Shown here in pieces: positions 26,425 through 36,821 of a stretch of 64,000 bases of DNA. The stretch is from Sphingomonadaceae bacterium. GTDB lineage: Bacteria; Pseudomonadota; Alphaproteobacteria; Sphingomonadales; Sphingomonadaceae. The notes beneath the pieces are model-generated. The model made no database searches. It was not told the origin of the DNA and saw only the letters and a list, made by a program, of their open reading frames with translations. A program made the translations under genes and the position numbers. The stretch is from contig JASBUR010000022.1 in the NCBI GenBank assembly GCA_030147805.1, positions 1-64,000 on the forward strand. The letters run 5' to 3'. Every line of letters begins with the position of its first letter. The first letter of the stretch is position 1.

Positions 26425-27221
26425 TGGACGTGAACGGCAGGACCGTCTGGATCACCGGCGCGAGCAGCGGGATCGGCGAAGGACTGGCGAAGGCGATGCG
26501 CGCTGCCGGTGCCGCCGTCGTCCTGTCGGGGCGACGGACCGCCGAGCTTGAGCGCGTCGCCGGCGAGATCGGCGGCGAAACGCTGGTGCTGCCGTTCGAG
26601 GCGACCGACTATGACGCGCTGCCGGGCCTCGTCGCCGAGGCGCAGGCCTGGCGTGGCGGCATCGACATGCTCGTCAACAACGCCGGCATCTCGCAGCGTA
26701 GCCTGGGGCTCGAGACCGGCTTCGACGTCTACCGCCGGCTGATGGAGATCGACTTCTTCGCGCCGCTGCGGCTGACGCAGCTGGTGCTGCCCGCGATGGT
26801 CGAGCGCGGCGTCGGCCACCTGATGGCGATCAGCTCGGTCGCCGGCAAGGCAGGCTCGCCGCTGCGCACCGGCTATTGCGCCGCCAAGCATGCCGTCGTC
26901 GGCTATTTCGACGCGCTGCGCGCCGAGATCGATCGCTACGGCATCGGCGTCACCGTGGTGACGCCGGGCTTCGTGCGGACCGGGATCGCCGCCAGCGCGG
27001 TGCAGGGCGACGGCTCGACGCGCGGTCATTCGGACGACGACATCGACGCCGGAATCGGCGCCGACGAGGCCGCGGCGCAGATCATGGCCGGCCTCGCCGC
27101 GGGGCAGCGCGAAATCCCGGTCGGCAAGCCGGGCGGCATGGAAATGGCGCTGCTCGAGCTGAAGCGCCATGACCCCGACAAGGTGTTCGACCTGATGGCG
27201 AGCGCCGCCCGCCGCCTCTGA
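26424..27221 (+). CDS. Short-chain dehydrogenase/reductase
   Basis: Classical SDR of 265 residues. NAD(P)-binding loop TGASSGIGEGLAKAM, the structural NNAG in DMLVNNAGISQRS, catalytic Ser in LMAISSVAGKAGS, and Tyr/Lys in TGYCAAKHAVVGYF. An Arg pair (GRRTAE) after strand 2 favours NADP. The ATG overlaps the NnrU stop (TGATG). The substrate is unknown; a closing PGFVRTGI segment fits the SDR family that includes DltE-like enzymes. Confidence 0.92.
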   Translation: MDVNGRTVWITGASSGIGEGLAKAMRAAGAAVVLSGRRTAELERVAGEIGGETLVLPFEATDYDALPGLVAEAQAWRGGIDMLVNNAGISQRSLGLETGFDVYRRLMEIDFFAPLRLTQLVLPAMVERGVGHLMAISSVAGKAGSPLRTGYCAAKHAVVGYFDALRAEIDRYGIGVTVVTPGFVRTGIAASAVQGDGSTRGHSDDDIDAGIGADEAAAQIMAGLAAGQREIPVGKPGGMEMALLELKRHDPDKVFDLMASAARRL

Positions 27222-27234
27222 TCGCGGCGCGCCG

Positions 27235-28902
27235 CTATTTCTGGTCGAGGCGCGACACGCCGGCCCAGTCGGTCGGCGCCCTGCCACCGGCGGCGTCGAT
27301 GCGCGCCAGCATGAGCCGCGCCGGACCGTCGTCGGGATCGAGCGCCAGCACGGCGGCGAAGCCAGCGCGCGCGGCGCCCCAGTCGCCGGCGCGATAGGCG
27401 GGCAGCGCCGCCTCGTAGCGATCGAACAGCGCGCGGCGCTCGGCGGTCAGGCCGCCGGCCATCGCCGCCAGCTCGTAGACGCGCAGCGGCTCGCGGCGAC
27501 CGACGACGGTCACCAGATCGACCTCGCGAACCTCGACGGCGTCGCCGGCACCGTCGCGCGTCGCGGCGTCGATCAGCACGCGCGTGCCATAGACCTTGTT
27601 CGCGCCTTCGAGCCGCGAGCCGAAATTGACCGTGTCGCCCATCACCGTGAAGCTGCGGGCGTGCTCCGAGCCGATGCTGCCGACGACCACCTCGCCGGTG
27701 GCGATGCCGATGCGGATGTCGATCGACGGAATGTCGCGCCGCATGCCGATCAGGTCGGGGATGCGCACCGCGAAGGCGTCGAGCCGGGCATACTGCTCGA
27801 TCGCCGCGGCGCAGGCCGCCGCCGCCTGCGTCGTCGCCTCGGCGAACGGCGGCACCCAGAAGGCCATGATCGCGTCGCCGATATATTTGTCGATCACCCC
27901 CTGCCGGTCGCGGATCGGCGCCGACATCTCGGAGAAATAGGCGTTGATCAGATTGACCAGCGTCGTCGGCGCCAGCCGCTCCGACAGCGCGGTGAAGCCG
28001 GCGATGTCGGAGAAGAACAGCGTCGCGACCTGCTTCTCGCCGCTCGTCGAGCGGTCCGAGCCGGCGGCGACCAGCCCGGCGACCACGCGCGGGTCGACAT
28101 ATTGGCCGAACGTCTCCTTGATGCGCTCCTTCTCGCGCAGCTCGGCGACCATCACGTTGAAGGCGCGCGTGACGTCGCCGATCTCGTCGCGGCTCGTCAC
28201 CGGGACCTGCGTTTCGAGCCGGCCTTCGCCGACCGCCAGCGCCCCGGCCTGCAGGCGGGCGATCGGCCGCGTCATGCCGCGGGCGATCACCCAGGCGAGC
28301 ATGAGGCCCACGAGCCCCGCCGCGCCGATCATCGCCAGCGTGGCGCGCATCGCCTGCGCCTGATGCGCGCCGACGATCTGCGCGCCCTCGACGACGAAGC
28401 CGTCGATCTCGCGGTTGATCGCCTCGGCGCGGCGCGCGACGTCGCGGGCCTGCGCGCGCGCCGCTGCCGCCGAGGCGTCGGAGACGCAGCCGGCGCGCAG
28501 CAGCACCGCCAGCCGCGCGTGCTGCGCCGCGAGCTCGGCGAGCATCGGGTCGAGGCGCGCGAGCTCGATGCGGTTGCGTTCGAGCACCGCGAGGCGGGCG
28601 CCTGTGGCCCGCAGCGCCTGCGCCTCGCCGATCAGCGCCTCGGTGCGTTCCGTCAGCCCGCGGACGCGCCGCCGGCAGGCGGCACCGCGCGCCGCGATCG
28701 GCACCGATTCGACGATGACCAGCGCTCGAAGCTCGGCGATGCGCAGCGTCATCGGGAACAGCGCGTCGTTGAAGGTGCGGAGCTGCAGATGCACCTGCTG
28801 CGTCAGCGTCCCCGCCCAGAGTGCCGCCGCCGCCATGATGACCAGCAGCCCGGCCGCGACGCCGAAGATCTTGAGGCTGATCGACCTGAGGAGTGTCGCC
28901 AT
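27235..28902 (-). CDS. Membrane-bound class III adenylate/guanylate cyclase
   Basis: Signal-transducing nucleotide cyclase. From the start at 28902: a first membrane segment (FGVAAGLLVIMAAAALWAG), a helical periplasmic region (about 40-180), a second membrane segment (ATLAMIGAAGLVGLMLAWVI), a HAMP domain, then the catalytic domain (about 285-460). Both metal-binding Asp are present (FFSDIAGFTALSER and IDKYIGDAIMAFW), as is VVGSIGSEHARSFTVMGDTV. A short TPR-like tail (AERRALFDRYEAALPAYRAG) closes the protein. All residues for activity seem present; ATP or GTP preference was not resolved. Confidence 0.92.
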   Translation of the reverse strand: MATLLRSISLKIFGVAAGLLVIMAAAALWAGTLTQQVHLQLRTFNDALFPMTLRIAELRALVIVESVPIAARGAACRRRVRGLTERTEALIGEAQALRATGARLAVLERNRIELARLDPMLAELAAQHARLAVLLRAGCVSDASAAAARAQARDVARRAEAINREIDGFVVEGAQIVGAHQAQAMRATLAMIGAAGLVGLMLAWVIARGMTRPIARLQAGALAVGEGRLETQVPVTSRDEIGDVTRAFNVMVAELREKERIKETFGQYVDPRVVAGLVAAGSDRSTSGEKQVATLFFSDIAGFTALSERLAPTTLVNLINAYFSEMSAPIRDRQGVIDKYIGDAIMAFWVPPFAEATTQAAAACAAAIEQYARLDAFAVRIPDLIGMRRDIPSIDIRIGIATGEVVVGSIGSEHARSFTVMGDTVNFGSRLEGANKVYGTRVLIDAATRDGAGDAVEVREVDLVTVVGRREPLRVYELAAMAGGLTAERRALFDRYEAALPAYRAGDWGAARAGFAAVLALDPDDGPARLMLARIDAAGGRAPTDWAGVSRLDQK

Positions 28903-28972
28903 GCCGCCATCAATGCGGGCACGCAACGATGGCGGTCAAGCGGCGCCGTCCGCGACCCGGCCCGCCGCGACC

Positions 28973-29683
28973 TCAACCGAAGCCGGGCGGCAGGTCGTCG
29001 GCGAGGCGATAGCCGATGCCTGCCTCGGTGAGGATCAGCCGCGGTTCGGCCGGGTCCTCCTCGAGCTTCTGGCGCAGCAGCCCCATGTAGACGCGCAGAT
29101 ACTGGGTGTCGGCGGCGCCGTCGCCCCAGCCGGCGGCGAGCAGCCGCCGGTGCGTGACCACCTGGCCGGCGCTTTCGGCGAGCGTCGTCAGCAGCGCATA
29201 TTCCTTGGGCGACAGCTTGATCGTCTCGCCGGCGATCGTCACGCGCCGCGTCGCCACGTCGATCGTCAGCGGTCCGGCGTGAAAGGCGGCGGGCCGGCGG
29301 GCGGCGTTCTGGCGGCGTCGCAGCGCGGCGCGCACCCGCGCCATCAGTTCGCCGATCTCGAACGGCTTGTTGACGAAATCGTCGGCGCCCTTGTCGAGCG
29401 CGGCGATCTTCTCGCCTTCCTGGTGCCGCGCCGACACGACGATGATCGGGACGTCGCTCGTCCGTCGCAGCCGCGCGATCACCTCCTTGCCGTCGATGTC
29501 GGGGAGGCCGAGGTCGAGCAGCACGACGTCGGCGCCGAACAGCGCGACCGCCCCGAGCGCGCCAGCGCCGTCGACCGCGACGCGAACCTCGTAGCCCTGC
29601 GCCTCGAGCACCGGCTTGAGCACCGCGACGAGCGACGGTTCGTCGTCGACGACGAGAATGCGCGAGCGGCCGGCGGCGGTCAT
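28973..29683 (-). CDS. kdpE: Response regulator, KdpE type
   Basis: OmpR-family regulator: receiver domain (RILVVDDEPSLVAVL, phospho-Asp in VVLLDLGLPDIDGKEV, Lys in DDFVNKPFEIGEL) and winged-helix DNA-binding domain (LSPKEYALLTTLAESAGQVV, YLRVYMGLLRQKLEEDPAEP, GIGYRL). The sequence, especially the C-terminal YMGLLRQKLE block, matches KdpE. Its ATG overlaps the stop of the kinase gene. No kdpFABC potassium-pump genes are in the window, so the regulated target is elsewhere or different. Confidence 0.88.
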   Translation of the reverse strand: MTAAGRSRILVVDDEPSLVAVLKPVLEAQGYEVRVAVDGAGALGAVALFGADVVLLDLGLPDIDGKEVIARLRRTSDVPIIVVSARHQEGEKIAALDKGADDFVNKPFEIGELMARVRAALRRRQNAARRPAAFHAGPLTIDVATRRVTIAGETIKLSPKEYALLTTLAESAGQVVTHRRLLAAGWGDGAADTQYLRVYMGLLRQKLEEDPAEPRLILTEAGIGYRLADDLPPGFG

Positions 29684-31191
29684 GCGGCCTCGGCCTGCGG
29701 CGCGGCGGCGGGAAGCCGGATCGCGATGCGCGTGCCGCGACCGTCGAGACCCGGCGTCTCGGCCCAGATGCGGCCCTCGAATGCCTCGACGAACCCCTTG
29801 GCGATGGCCAGCCCGAGGCCGCTGCCCTTGGGGGCCGCCTCGTAGCGCGCGACGCGCTGGAAGCGTTCGAAGACGCGGTCGAGATCGCCCGGCGGGATGC
29901 CGAAGCCGGCATCGCTGATGTCGATCGCCGCTTCGCCGCCCGCCTGCGCGACGCTGACCATGATCCGCGCACCGTCATCGCTGTAGGCGATCGCGTTCGC
30001 CAGGATGTTGACGAGCGCCAGCTCGAACAGCGCCGCGTCGGCGCGCACCAGCAGCGGCGCGGCGGGGAGGTGGCGTTCGAGCTGGCGCGACCCGAGCTTG
30101 CCGCGCACCTGCTTGAGCGCCGCGCCGACCGCCTCGACGACGTCGACGAGCGATCCGGTCGGCGACAGGCCGGCCTGCAGCTTGCTCATCTCGAGCAGGT
30201 TGGCGGTATAGCGGTTCAGCCGCTCGCATTCGTTGACGATGCTGCGCAGCAGCTGCTCGCGCGCGCCGGCGTCGAGCTGGGCGCCATAGTCGCGCAGGCT
30301 CGAGGCCGACGCGCTGATCGCCGCGAGCGGCGTGCGGAAATCGTGGCTGACCGACGACAGCAGCGCGGTCTTCAGCTCCTCCGACCGCGCCAGCGCCGAG
30401 GCTTCGGCGATCCGTGACGACAGCGCGGCGCGCTCGAGCGCCAGCGCGAGCATGCCGGCGAGCGCGCTGAGGAAGGCGGCATCGACGACGTCGGTGGCGT
30501 GGTCGCCGATCGCGACGAGGACTCCGAACGGGCCCTGCGCGGCATGGAGCGGCACCGCGACGATATGGTCGAGCTGCGTCGCCGTCCCCGATGTCCACAC
30601 CTGCTGCGCGACCGCCGCGACGCCGGCCGGGACGGCGCCACCGCCCAGCATCGCCAGACCGCCGCCGTCGTGCTGGAACACGTGCAGCGCCAGCCCGAGC
30701 CGCGCCGGCGCGCTGGCGTCGAGCGTGGTCAGCACCTCGGTCTCGCGCACCGCCGCCTGCAGCTGCTGGCTGGTCTCGAGCAGGCTGGCGAGCTGGAGGT
30801 TGGCGCGCTGCGCCGCCTTGGCGCGATCCTGCAGGCGTCCGGCGAGCACCCCGGCGATCAGCGCCACGACGTTGAACGCCACGAAGGGGGCGGCGTCGGT
30901 GGTGGTCGACAGGCGGAAGGTCAGGAAGGGCTCGGTGAGGAAGAAATTATAGATCATGAAGGCGACGAAGGCGGCGAGCAGCGCCGCGGCGAGGCCATGC
31001 AGCGCGCCGACGATCATCACGCCGAGCACGAACAGCAGCGCGGCCGAAACGAGGCCGACGGTGGGTTCGCTCCACACCGCCAGGCTCGACGATATCGCCA
31101 CGATCATGACGCTGGAGAGAAGTTCGCGCCCGCTCAGGTGCAGGCGCAGGTCGCGGATCGTCGATCGGCCGAGGTCGCGGTAGCTGCTCAC
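29680..31191 (-). CDS. Truncated KdpD-like sensor histidine kinase
   Basis: Sensor kinase with the C-terminal half of KdpD only. From the GTG at 31191 (AAGGG six bases upstream): DUF4118 four-helix membrane domain (about 28-120, with GALHGLAAALLAAFVAFMIY), a GAF-like segment (about 150-270), HisKA with the phospho-His in LLSSVSHDFRTPLAAISAS, and HATPase with LVNILANAIAYS, DISDAGFGIPPGD and GSGLGLAIAKGFVEAF. The N-terminal KdpD and universal-stress domains of full-length KdpD (about 400 residues) are absent. It is co-translated with the response regulator gene. Confidence 0.85.
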   Translation of the reverse strand: MSSYRDLGRSTIRDLRLHLSGRELLSSVMIVAISSSLAVWSEPTVGLVSAALLFVLGVMIVGALHGLAAALLAAFVAFMIYNFFLTEPFLTFRLSTTTDAAPFVAFNVVALIAGVLAGRLQDRAKAAQRANLQLASLLETSQQLQAAVRETEVLTTLDASAPARLGLALHVFQHDGGGLAMLGGGAVPAGVAAVAQQVWTSGTATQLDHIVAVPLHAAQGPFGVLVAIGDHATDVVDAAFLSALAGMLALALERAALSSRIAEASALARSEELKTALLSSVSHDFRTPLAAISASASSLRDYGAQLDAGAREQLLRSIVNECERLNRYTANLLEMSKLQAGLSPTGSLVDVVEAVGAALKQVRGKLGSRQLERHLPAAPLLVRADAALFELALVNILANAIAYSDDGARIMVSVAQAGGEAAIDISDAGFGIPPGDLDRVFERFQRVARYEAAPKGSGLGLAIAKGFVEAFEGRIWAETPGLDGRGTRIAIRLPAAAPQAEAA

Positions 31192-31455
31192 GAGGCCCTT
31201 ATAGCGGCGTTCGCTCGGGAAAGGAGGCCACGGCGGCCAGCGCAGGGGGACTGGCTTGCGCCGCCGTGGCCAGGTTGCGAGCGCAGGTTCAGGGTGATCT
31301 TCCCGCGACGCCGAGGGGCGGCGCGAAGAGCTCATCGACGCTCGCGGGAGAGGCTAGGCAAGGCGCCGCCCACCGACAATGCATATAAATCCTATAATAA
31401 CGGCGCGTTGGCCGAGCGCTTATGCCGGACGTCGAACCAACCGAAGGGGCGATCC

Positions 31456-31986
31456 ATGCGTATGATGACGACGACCGCCGCGATCGGCGTGCTGCTCGCC
31501 ACCGCGGCGTGCTCGAAGGGCGACCGGGCGGCCGACCTGCCGCCGCCCGTCGACGCGCCGGCGGCGGCGAGCCGCGCCGCCGCCCCCGCGGCCAGCGGCG
31601 AGATCGCTACCGCGACCCCCGGCAGCCAGGCCGACCTCGTCGCCAGCGCCGGCAGCGATCGCGTGCTGTTCGACTATGATTCGGTCGAACTGTCGGACAC
31701 CGCGCGTCTCACGCTCCAGCGCCAGGCCGACTGGCTGCGCCGCTACCCCTCGGTTACCTTCACCATCGAGGGCCATGCCGACGAGCGCGGCACGCGCGAG
31801 TACAACCTCGCGCTCGGCGACCGCCGCGCCAATGCCGCCAAGAACTTCCTCGCCGCGCAGGGCGTCGCCACCGCGCGGCTGCGGACGATCTCCTACGGCA
31901 AGGAACGGCCGGAAGTGCAGGGCTCCGACGAGGGAGGCTATGCGCAGAACCGCCGCGCGGTGTCGGTGGTTGGCCCGGCAAGCTGA
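31456..31986 (+). CDS. pal: Peptidoglycan-associated lipoprotein Pal
   Basis: Outer-membrane lipoprotein anchoring the envelope to peptidoglycan. Lipobox LLATAACSKG (Cys near residue 20), a Pro/Ala-rich linker, then the OmpA-like domain: VLFDYDSVELSDTARLTLQR, FTIEGHADERGTREYNLALG, DRRANAAKNFLAAQGV and RRAVSVV. Length is 176, normal for Pal. The rest of tol-pal is not adjacent, so this may be a displaced or second copy. A TATAAT at 31393-31398 is a plausible -10. A small membrane-protein gene follows after 28 bases. Confidence 0.9.
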   Translation: MRMMTTTAAIGVLLATAACSKGDRAADLPPPVDAPAAASRAAAPAASGEIATATPGSQADLVASAGSDRVLFDYDSVELSDTARLTLQRQADWLRRYPSVTFTIEGHADERGTREYNLALGDRRANAAKNFLAAQGVATARLRTISYGKERPEVQGSDEGGYAQNRRAVSVVGPAS

Positions 31987-32014
31987 GCCGCTCGGCGCGG
32001 CGCTGGCGTCGCAG

Positions 32015-32281
32015 ATGGCCACCGACGAGCTGCGCGAGCTGCTCGAGCGCTATCCCGAGATCGACGCGGTCGAGCTGCGCCGGTTGCGGCAGCTCTATCG
32101 CGAGGCAAGCGCCACCGAGGTGATGGCGATCCTGTCGAGCCCCGATCTCGCGCCGAAGGCGCGGCGCATCGAACGCCCGAGCGATTCGACCTGGGACCGG
32201 TGGATCGCGGCATCGGCCGCCGTCGCTGCGCTGCTGCTCGCCCTCTATCTGCTGCTGCAGCGCTGGGGCGTCAGCGCCTGA
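32015..32281 (+). CDS. Small C-tail membrane protein of unknown function
   Basis: An 88-residue protein: an acidic/basic helical N-terminus ([20 protein letters not shown], with later [16 protein letters not shown]) and one C-terminal membrane span ([20 protein letters not shown]) followed by RWGVSA. It probably sits in the inner membrane with its N-terminus in the cytoplasm. It follows pal on the same strand. Family not recognised. The last 11 bases overlap the convergent aldo/keto reductase gene. Confidence 0.6.
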   Translation: MATDELRELLERYPEIDAVELRRLRQLYREASATEVMAILSSPDLAPKARRIERPSDSTWDRWIAASAAVAALLLALYLLLQRWGVSA

Positions 32282-33275
32282 CCATCGCCATCATCGCCGG
32301 ATTGCCGTAACGCGCGCCGGCGGTGCCGCCGACCGGTGCCGCGGCCTCGAGCTCGGCGAGGTCGCCGGCGGTCAGGCGCAGCTCGGCGGCCCGGGCATTC
32401 TCCGCGAGCCGCGTGCGGCGCTTGGTGCCGGGGATCGGCACGATGTCGTCGCCCTGGTGCAGCAGCCAGGCGAGCGCCACCTGCGCCGGAACGGCGCCAT
32501 GGCGCTCCGCCACCGCCGTCACCACTGCCACCGCCCGCATGTTGGCGTCGAAGTTCTCGCCCTGATAGCGCGGGTCGTTGCGTCGATAGTCGCCCTCGGC
32601 ATAGTCCTCCGCCCGCTGCACCTGGCCGGTGAGGAAGCCGCGGCCGAGCGGCGAATAGGGGACGAAGCCGATGCCGAGTTCACGGCAGGTCGGCAGGATG
32701 TCGGGTTCGACGGTCCGCTCCCAGAGCGAATATTCCGACTGCAGCGCGCTGATCGGATGCACCATATGCGCGCGCCGGATCGTCTCGGGCGCCGCCTCCG
32801 ACAGGCCGAGGAAGCGCACCTTGCCCGCCTGCACCAGCTCGGCCATCGCGCCGACCGTCTCCTCGACCGGCACGTCCGGGTCGACGCGATGCTGATAGAA
32901 CAGGTCGATCACCTCGATGCCGAGACGCCTGAGGCTGTCGTCGCAGACCTTGCGGACGTTGGCCGGCGTGCTGTCGGTCCCCTGCGGGCGGCCGTCGACG
33001 ATCCGGAAGCCGAATTTGGTGGCGATCGTCACCCGGTCGCGCTTGCCGCGCAGCGCCCGGCCGACCAGTTCCTCGTTGGCATAGGGGCCGTAGACCTCGG
33101 CGGTGTCGAAGAAGTCGATGCCAAGATCGATCGCGTGGTGCAGCGTGGCGACGGCTTCGTCGAGGTCGACCGCGCCGTACATCGCCTTCATCCCGGCGAC
33201 GCCCGCCATCCCCATGCAGCCGAGGCCGATCGCCGATACTTCGAGGCCCTGCGTTCCAAGCTTGCGACGCTGCAT
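32271..33275 (-). CDS. Aldo/keto reductase
   Basis: NADPH-dependent carbonyl reductase with a TIM-barrel fold. Seen: [20 protein letters not shown], catalytic Asp/Tyr in [18 protein letters not shown], catalytic Lys in [11 protein letters not shown], His in [15 protein letters not shown], and the C-terminal cofactor site [16 protein letters not shown]. It resembles the AKR13/YajO-type group. Length is 334 from the ATG at 33275, preceded by AGGGAAG. The gene follows the symporter gene by 10 bases on the same strand. Confidence 0.92.
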   Translation of the reverse strand: MQRRKLGTQGLEVSAIGLGCMGMAGVAGMKAMYGAVDLDEAVATLHHAIDLGIDFFDTAEVYGPYANEELVGRALRGKRDRVTIATKFGFRIVDGRPQGTDSTPANVRKVCDDSLRRLGIEVIDLFYQHRVDPDVPVEETVGAMAELVQAGKVRFLGLSEAAPETIRRAHMVHPISALQSEYSLWERTVEPDILPTCRELGIGFVPYSPLGRGFLTGQVQRAEDYAEGDYRRNDPRYQGENFDANMRAVAVVTAVAERHGAVPAQVALAWLLHQGDDIVPIPGTKRRTRLAENARAAELRLTAGDLAELEAAAPVGGTAGARYGNPAMMAMVRR

Positions 33276-33285
33276 GGCGGCTTCC

Positions 33286-34593
33286 CTAGCTGTTCGCGAC
33301 ATCTTCTTCGGGGGTGAGCGGCCCGTCGGTCCGCGCCGAGACGGTGGTGGTGGCTGCAACGTCCCAGGTGACGTTGCCGAGCGTCCGCATGATGTCGGGG
33401 AGCGTCTCGACCGCGACGAGCAGGCCGAGCGGCTCGACCGGAACGCCGAGCGCGAGGCCGATCGGCGCGATCGAGGTGTAGAAGCTGACCTGCCCGGGCA
33501 GGCTGACCGCGCCCATCGTGGTGATCGCCGCCGCGGCGACGCCGGCCGCGAGCTGCGCCGGCCCGAGTTCGACTCCGTACCAATGCGCGACGTAGAGCGC
33601 GACGGCGAAGTTCATCACCGGCCCCGTGGCGCGGAACAGCGCGACGGCGAGCGGCAGCACCACTTCCGAGGTGGCGGCCGGAACCCCGAGCTTCTGCGTG
33701 GCCTTGAGCATCGCCGGCAGCGACGCCAGCGACGAGCGCGTCGAGATGGCGACCGCCTGCGACGGCAGCACCGCGCGCGTGAAGCGTCCCAGTGGGATCT
33801 TCGCGCCGAACACCGCGACCGGATAGGCGGCGAGCCAGACGATGGTGCCAATCGCCGACACCACGATCACATAGTGGAGCAAGGCGCCGAGCGCCGAGCT
33901 GCCGGCGCGCGCGCCGACCACGAAGGCGAGCGCGGTGACGCCGATCGGCGCGAGCGCCAGCACCCAGTTGATGATGATCAGCATCGTGTCGGTGACGGCG
34001 CTGAAGAAGTCGCTGAGCAGCCGACGCGGCCCGTCGGGCAGGCGCATCAGCGCGAAGGCGAAGACGGTGACGAAGATGATCAGCTGGATGAAATTGTCCG
34101 ACGCCGCCGCCTGGATCGGGTTGGTCGGAATGAGCGAGCGGAGGAACTCGCCGATGCCCGGTACCGTGCCCGACGCCTCGTTGCCGCTGAGCGCCGCTTT
34201 CAGCGCCGCGGCCGATCCGGTCGGCAGCGGCCAGACGTCGAGCATCAGCGGCATCAGCAGCGCCGCGGTCAGCGACGAGCACCACAGGATGACGATGAAG
34301 GTGAAGATCGCGCGCCCCGCCAGCCGCCCGGCGCGCGCCGCGGCGCCTGCCGCGGTAATGCCGGTGATGACCAGCGCGATGATCAGCGGCGCGATCGTCA
34401 TCTGCAGCGCGCGCAGCCAGATGTCGCCGACCGGCTCGACGGTGGCGATCGCGGTTGCGACCCAGTCGCCGCCGATCGCCGCCGCGCCGATCCCGGCGGC
34501 AAGGCCGACCGCGAGCGCCAGCAGCATGAGGGGAGCGCTGAAGCCGGGAGCGGCGGGGGTTTCGGGGGTCGGTCGTGCCTCGGTGGAGCTCAT
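33286..34593 (-). CDS. Dicarboxylate/amino acid:cation symporter (DAACS family)
   Basis: Inner-membrane secondary transporter of the GltP/DctA fold. About eight hydrophobic segments plus re-entrant loops are visible. The Ser-rich first loop is [22 protein letters not shown]7 has [17 protein letters not shown] in place of the usual NMDGT-type motif, and the second loop is [20 protein letters not shown]. The changed TM7 motif hints at unusual cation or substrate coordination. Length is 435. It probably forms a two-gene operon with the aldo/keto reductase. The substrate is not certain. Confidence 0.87.
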   Translation of the reverse strand: MSSTEARPTPETPAAPGFSAPLMLLALAVGLAAGIGAAAIGGDWVATAIATVEPVGDIWLRALQMTIAPLIIALVITGITAAGAAARAGRLAGRAIFTFIVILWCSSLTAALLMPLMLDVWPLPTGSAAALKAALSGNEASGTVPGIGEFLRSLIPTNPIQAAASDNFIQLIIFVTVFAFALMRLPDGPRRLLSDFFSAVTDTMLIIINWVLALAPIGVTALAFVVGARAGSSALGALLHYVIVVSAIGTIVWLAAYPVAVFGAKIPLGRFTRAVLPSQAVAISTRSSLASLPAMLKATQKLGVPAATSEVVLPLAVALFRATGPVMNFAVALYVAHWYGVELGPAQLAAGVAAAAITTMGAVSLPGQVSFYTSIAPIGLALGVPVEPLGLLVAVETLPDIMRTLGNVTWDVAATTTVSARTDGPLTPEEDVANS

Positions 34594-34689
34594 CCGGCTT
34601 GGGCTTCCGTGCGTCTATTAGGGGGTCCATAGAGCCGACGAAGTCGCTATAAGCAAGCGATTGGGTCATTTGCGTAAGAGGGGGAGAGG

Positions 34690-36030
34690 ATGGCTCGCAG
34701 ATATTTCGGTACCGACGGCATTCGCGGACTGACCAACAGCGGCCCGATGACTGCCGAAATGGCGATGAAGGTCGGGCAGGCGGCCGGCGCCTATTTCCTG
34801 CGCGGCGATCACAAGCATCGCGTCGTGGTCGGCAAGGACACGCGGCTGTCGGGCTACATGATGGAATCGGCGCTGGTGTCGGGCTTCGCCTCGGTCGGGA
34901 TGGACGTCGTGATGGTCGGTCCGATGCCGACGCCGGCGGTGGCGATGCTCACCCGGTCGATGCGTGCCGATCTCGGCGTCATGATCTCGGCGAGCCACAA
35001 TCCCTATCACGACAATGGCATCAAGCTGTTCGGCCCCGACGGCTACAAGCTGTCCGACGAGGCCGAGATGTCGATCGAGGCGCTGCTCGACCGGACGCCG
35101 ATGCTGGCGCAGCCCGACCATATCGGGCGGGCGCGCAAGATCGAGGACGCGCGCGGGCGTTACATCCATTTCGCGAAGTCGTCGTTTCCCGACCACCTGC
35201 GCCTCGACGGCCTCAAGATCGTTATCGATTGCGCCAATGGCGCGGCCTACAACGTCGCACCGACCGCGCTGTGGGAGCTCGGCGCCGACGTCATCGCCAT
35301 CGGCGTCGAGCCCAACGGCTTCAACATCAACGACCGCTGCGGCTCGACTCATCCCGAGGCACTGCAGGAGCGCGTCGTCGCGTCGGGCGCCGACATCGGC
35401 ATCGCGCTCGATGGCGACGCCGACCGGCTGATCGTCGTCGACGAACAGGGCCGGATCATCGACGGCGACCAGCTGATGGCGCTCGTCACCACCAGCTGGG
35501 CGAGGAACGGCCTGCTGCGCGGCGGCGGACTCGTCACAACGGTGATGTCGAACCTCGGCCTCGAACGCTATCTCGCCGGTGCCGGCCTGACGCTCGAACG
35601 CACCAAGGTGGGCGATCGCTACGTGCTCGAGGCGATGCGCGCCAAGGGCTTCAACGTCGGCGGCGAGCAATCGGGGCACATCATCCTGTCCGACTATGCT
35701 ACCACCGGCGACGGCCTCGTCGCGGCGCTGCAGGTGCTCTCCTGCCTGGTCGAAAGCGGCAAGCCGGCGTCGGAGATGCTCAACCTGTTCGAGCCGCTGC
35801 CGCAGATCCTCAAGAACGTCCGCTTTGCGGCCGGCACGACGCCGCTCGACCAGGCGCCGGTTCAGCGCGCGATTGCCGACGGCGAGGCGCGCCTCAACGG
35901 ATCGGGCCGGGTGCTCATCCGCAAATCGGGAACCGAGCCGCTGATCCGCGTCATGGCCGAAGGCGAGGACCCGGCGATGGTCGAGGAGGTCGTCGACAGC
36001 ATCTGCGAGGCGGTCAAGCAGGCGGCGTGA
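34690..36030 (+). CDS. glmM: Phosphoglucosamine mutase GlmM
   Basis: Interconverts glucosamine-6-P and glucosamine-1-P for UDP-GlcNAc and hence peptidoglycan and LPS synthesis. Key motifs: [19 protein letters not shown], the phosphoserine loop [18 protein letters not shown] (about residues 98-115), the Mg loop [18 protein letters not shown], the substrate loop GGEQSGHII, and the phosphate-binding [15 protein letters not shown]. Length is 446, standard. It heads a coupled operon glmM-thiD-rnhB with GTGA and ATGA overlaps. Confidence 0.97.
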   Translation: MARRYFGTDGIRGLTNSGPMTAEMAMKVGQAAGAYFLRGDHKHRVVVGKDTRLSGYMMESALVSGFASVGMDVVMVGPMPTPAVAMLTRSMRADLGVMISASHNPYHDNGIKLFGPDGYKLSDEAEMSIEALLDRTPMLAQPDHIGRARKIEDARGRYIHFAKSSFPDHLRLDGLKIVIDCANGAAYNVAPTALWELGADVIAIGVEPNGFNINDRCGSTHPEALQERVVASGADIGIALDGDADRLIVVDEQGRIIDGDQLMALVTTSWARNGLLRGGGLVTTVMSNLGLERYLAGAGLTLERTKVGDRYVLEAMRAKGFNVGGEQSGHIILSDYATTGDGLVAALQVLSCLVESGKPASEMLNLFEPLPQILKNVRFAAGTTPLDQAPVQRAIADGEARLNGSGRVLIRKSGTEPLIRVMAEGEDPAMVEEVVDSICEAVKQAA

Positions 36031-36821
36031 TCGGGCGCGTTCTCATCGTCGCCGGCTCCGACAGTGGCGGCGGGGCCGGAATCCAGGCCGACATCAAGAC
36101 GGTGACGATGCTCGGCGGCTACGCCGCCACCGCGATCGCGGCGCTGACCGTGCAGAACACGCGCGGGGTCAGCGCCGTACATGCGGTGCCGCCGGCGTTC
36201 GTCCAGGCGCAGATGCGTGCGGTGCTCGACGACATCGGCGCCGACGCGATCAAGACCGGCATGCTCGGCGACGCGGCGATGGTCGCGGCGGTGGCCGACG
36301 TGATCGAGGTGCTGGCCGTGCCGCCGCCGCTCGTCGTCGATCCGGTGATGGTGGCGAAGGGCGGCGCGCGGCTGCTCGATGCGGACGCCATCGGTGCGGT
36401 CAAGGCGCGGCTGCTGCCGCTCGCGGCGCTGGTCACGCCCAATACGCCCGAGCTCGAAGCGCTGACCGGGCGGGTCGTCACCGACGAGGCGAGCGGCGTC
36501 GAGGCGGGCCGGGCGCTACTCGCGGCGGGGGCGCGTGCGGTGCTGGTCAAGGGCGGCCACCTCGAAGGCGGCGAGGTCGCCGACTGGCTGCTGACGGCGG
36601 ACGATGAACGGCGCTTCGCGTCGCCCCGGATCCGGACGCGCCATACGCATGGCACCGGCTGCACGCTGGCCAGCGCCATCGCCTGCGGGCTGGCGAAAGG
36701 CAACTCGCTGGCGAGCGCAGTCGAGAGCGCGCGCGACTATGTGCAGTCTGCCCTTCGCGCGGCGCCGGGGCTGGGGCAGGGGCACGGGCCGCTCGGCCAT
36801 AATTTCGCGGTGCTCGGATGA
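36027..36821 (+). CDS. thiD: Hydroxymethylpyrimidine (phosphomethylpyrimidine) kinase ThiD
   Basis: Phosphorylates HMP and HMP-P in thiamine synthesis. [20 protein letters not shown] at the N-terminus, [44 protein letters not shown], and the catalytic [12 protein letters not shown] near residue 212. The GTG start at 36027 overlaps the glmM stop. Length is 264. No other thi genes are nearby; some ThiD-like enzymes also phosphorylate pyridoxine, so dual function is possible. Confidence 0.93.
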   Translation: MIGRVLIVAGSDSGGGAGIQADIKTVTMLGGYAATAIAALTVQNTRGVSAVHAVPPAFVQAQMRAVLDDIGADAIKTGMLGDAAMVAAVADVIEVLAVPPPLVVDPVMVAKGGARLLDADAIGAVKARLLPLAALVTPNTPELEALTGRVVTDEASGVEAGRALLAAGARAVLVKGGHLEGGEVADWLLTADDERRFASPRIRTRHTHGTGCTLASAIACGLAKGNSLASAVESARDYVQSALRAAPGLGQGHGPLGHNFAVLG

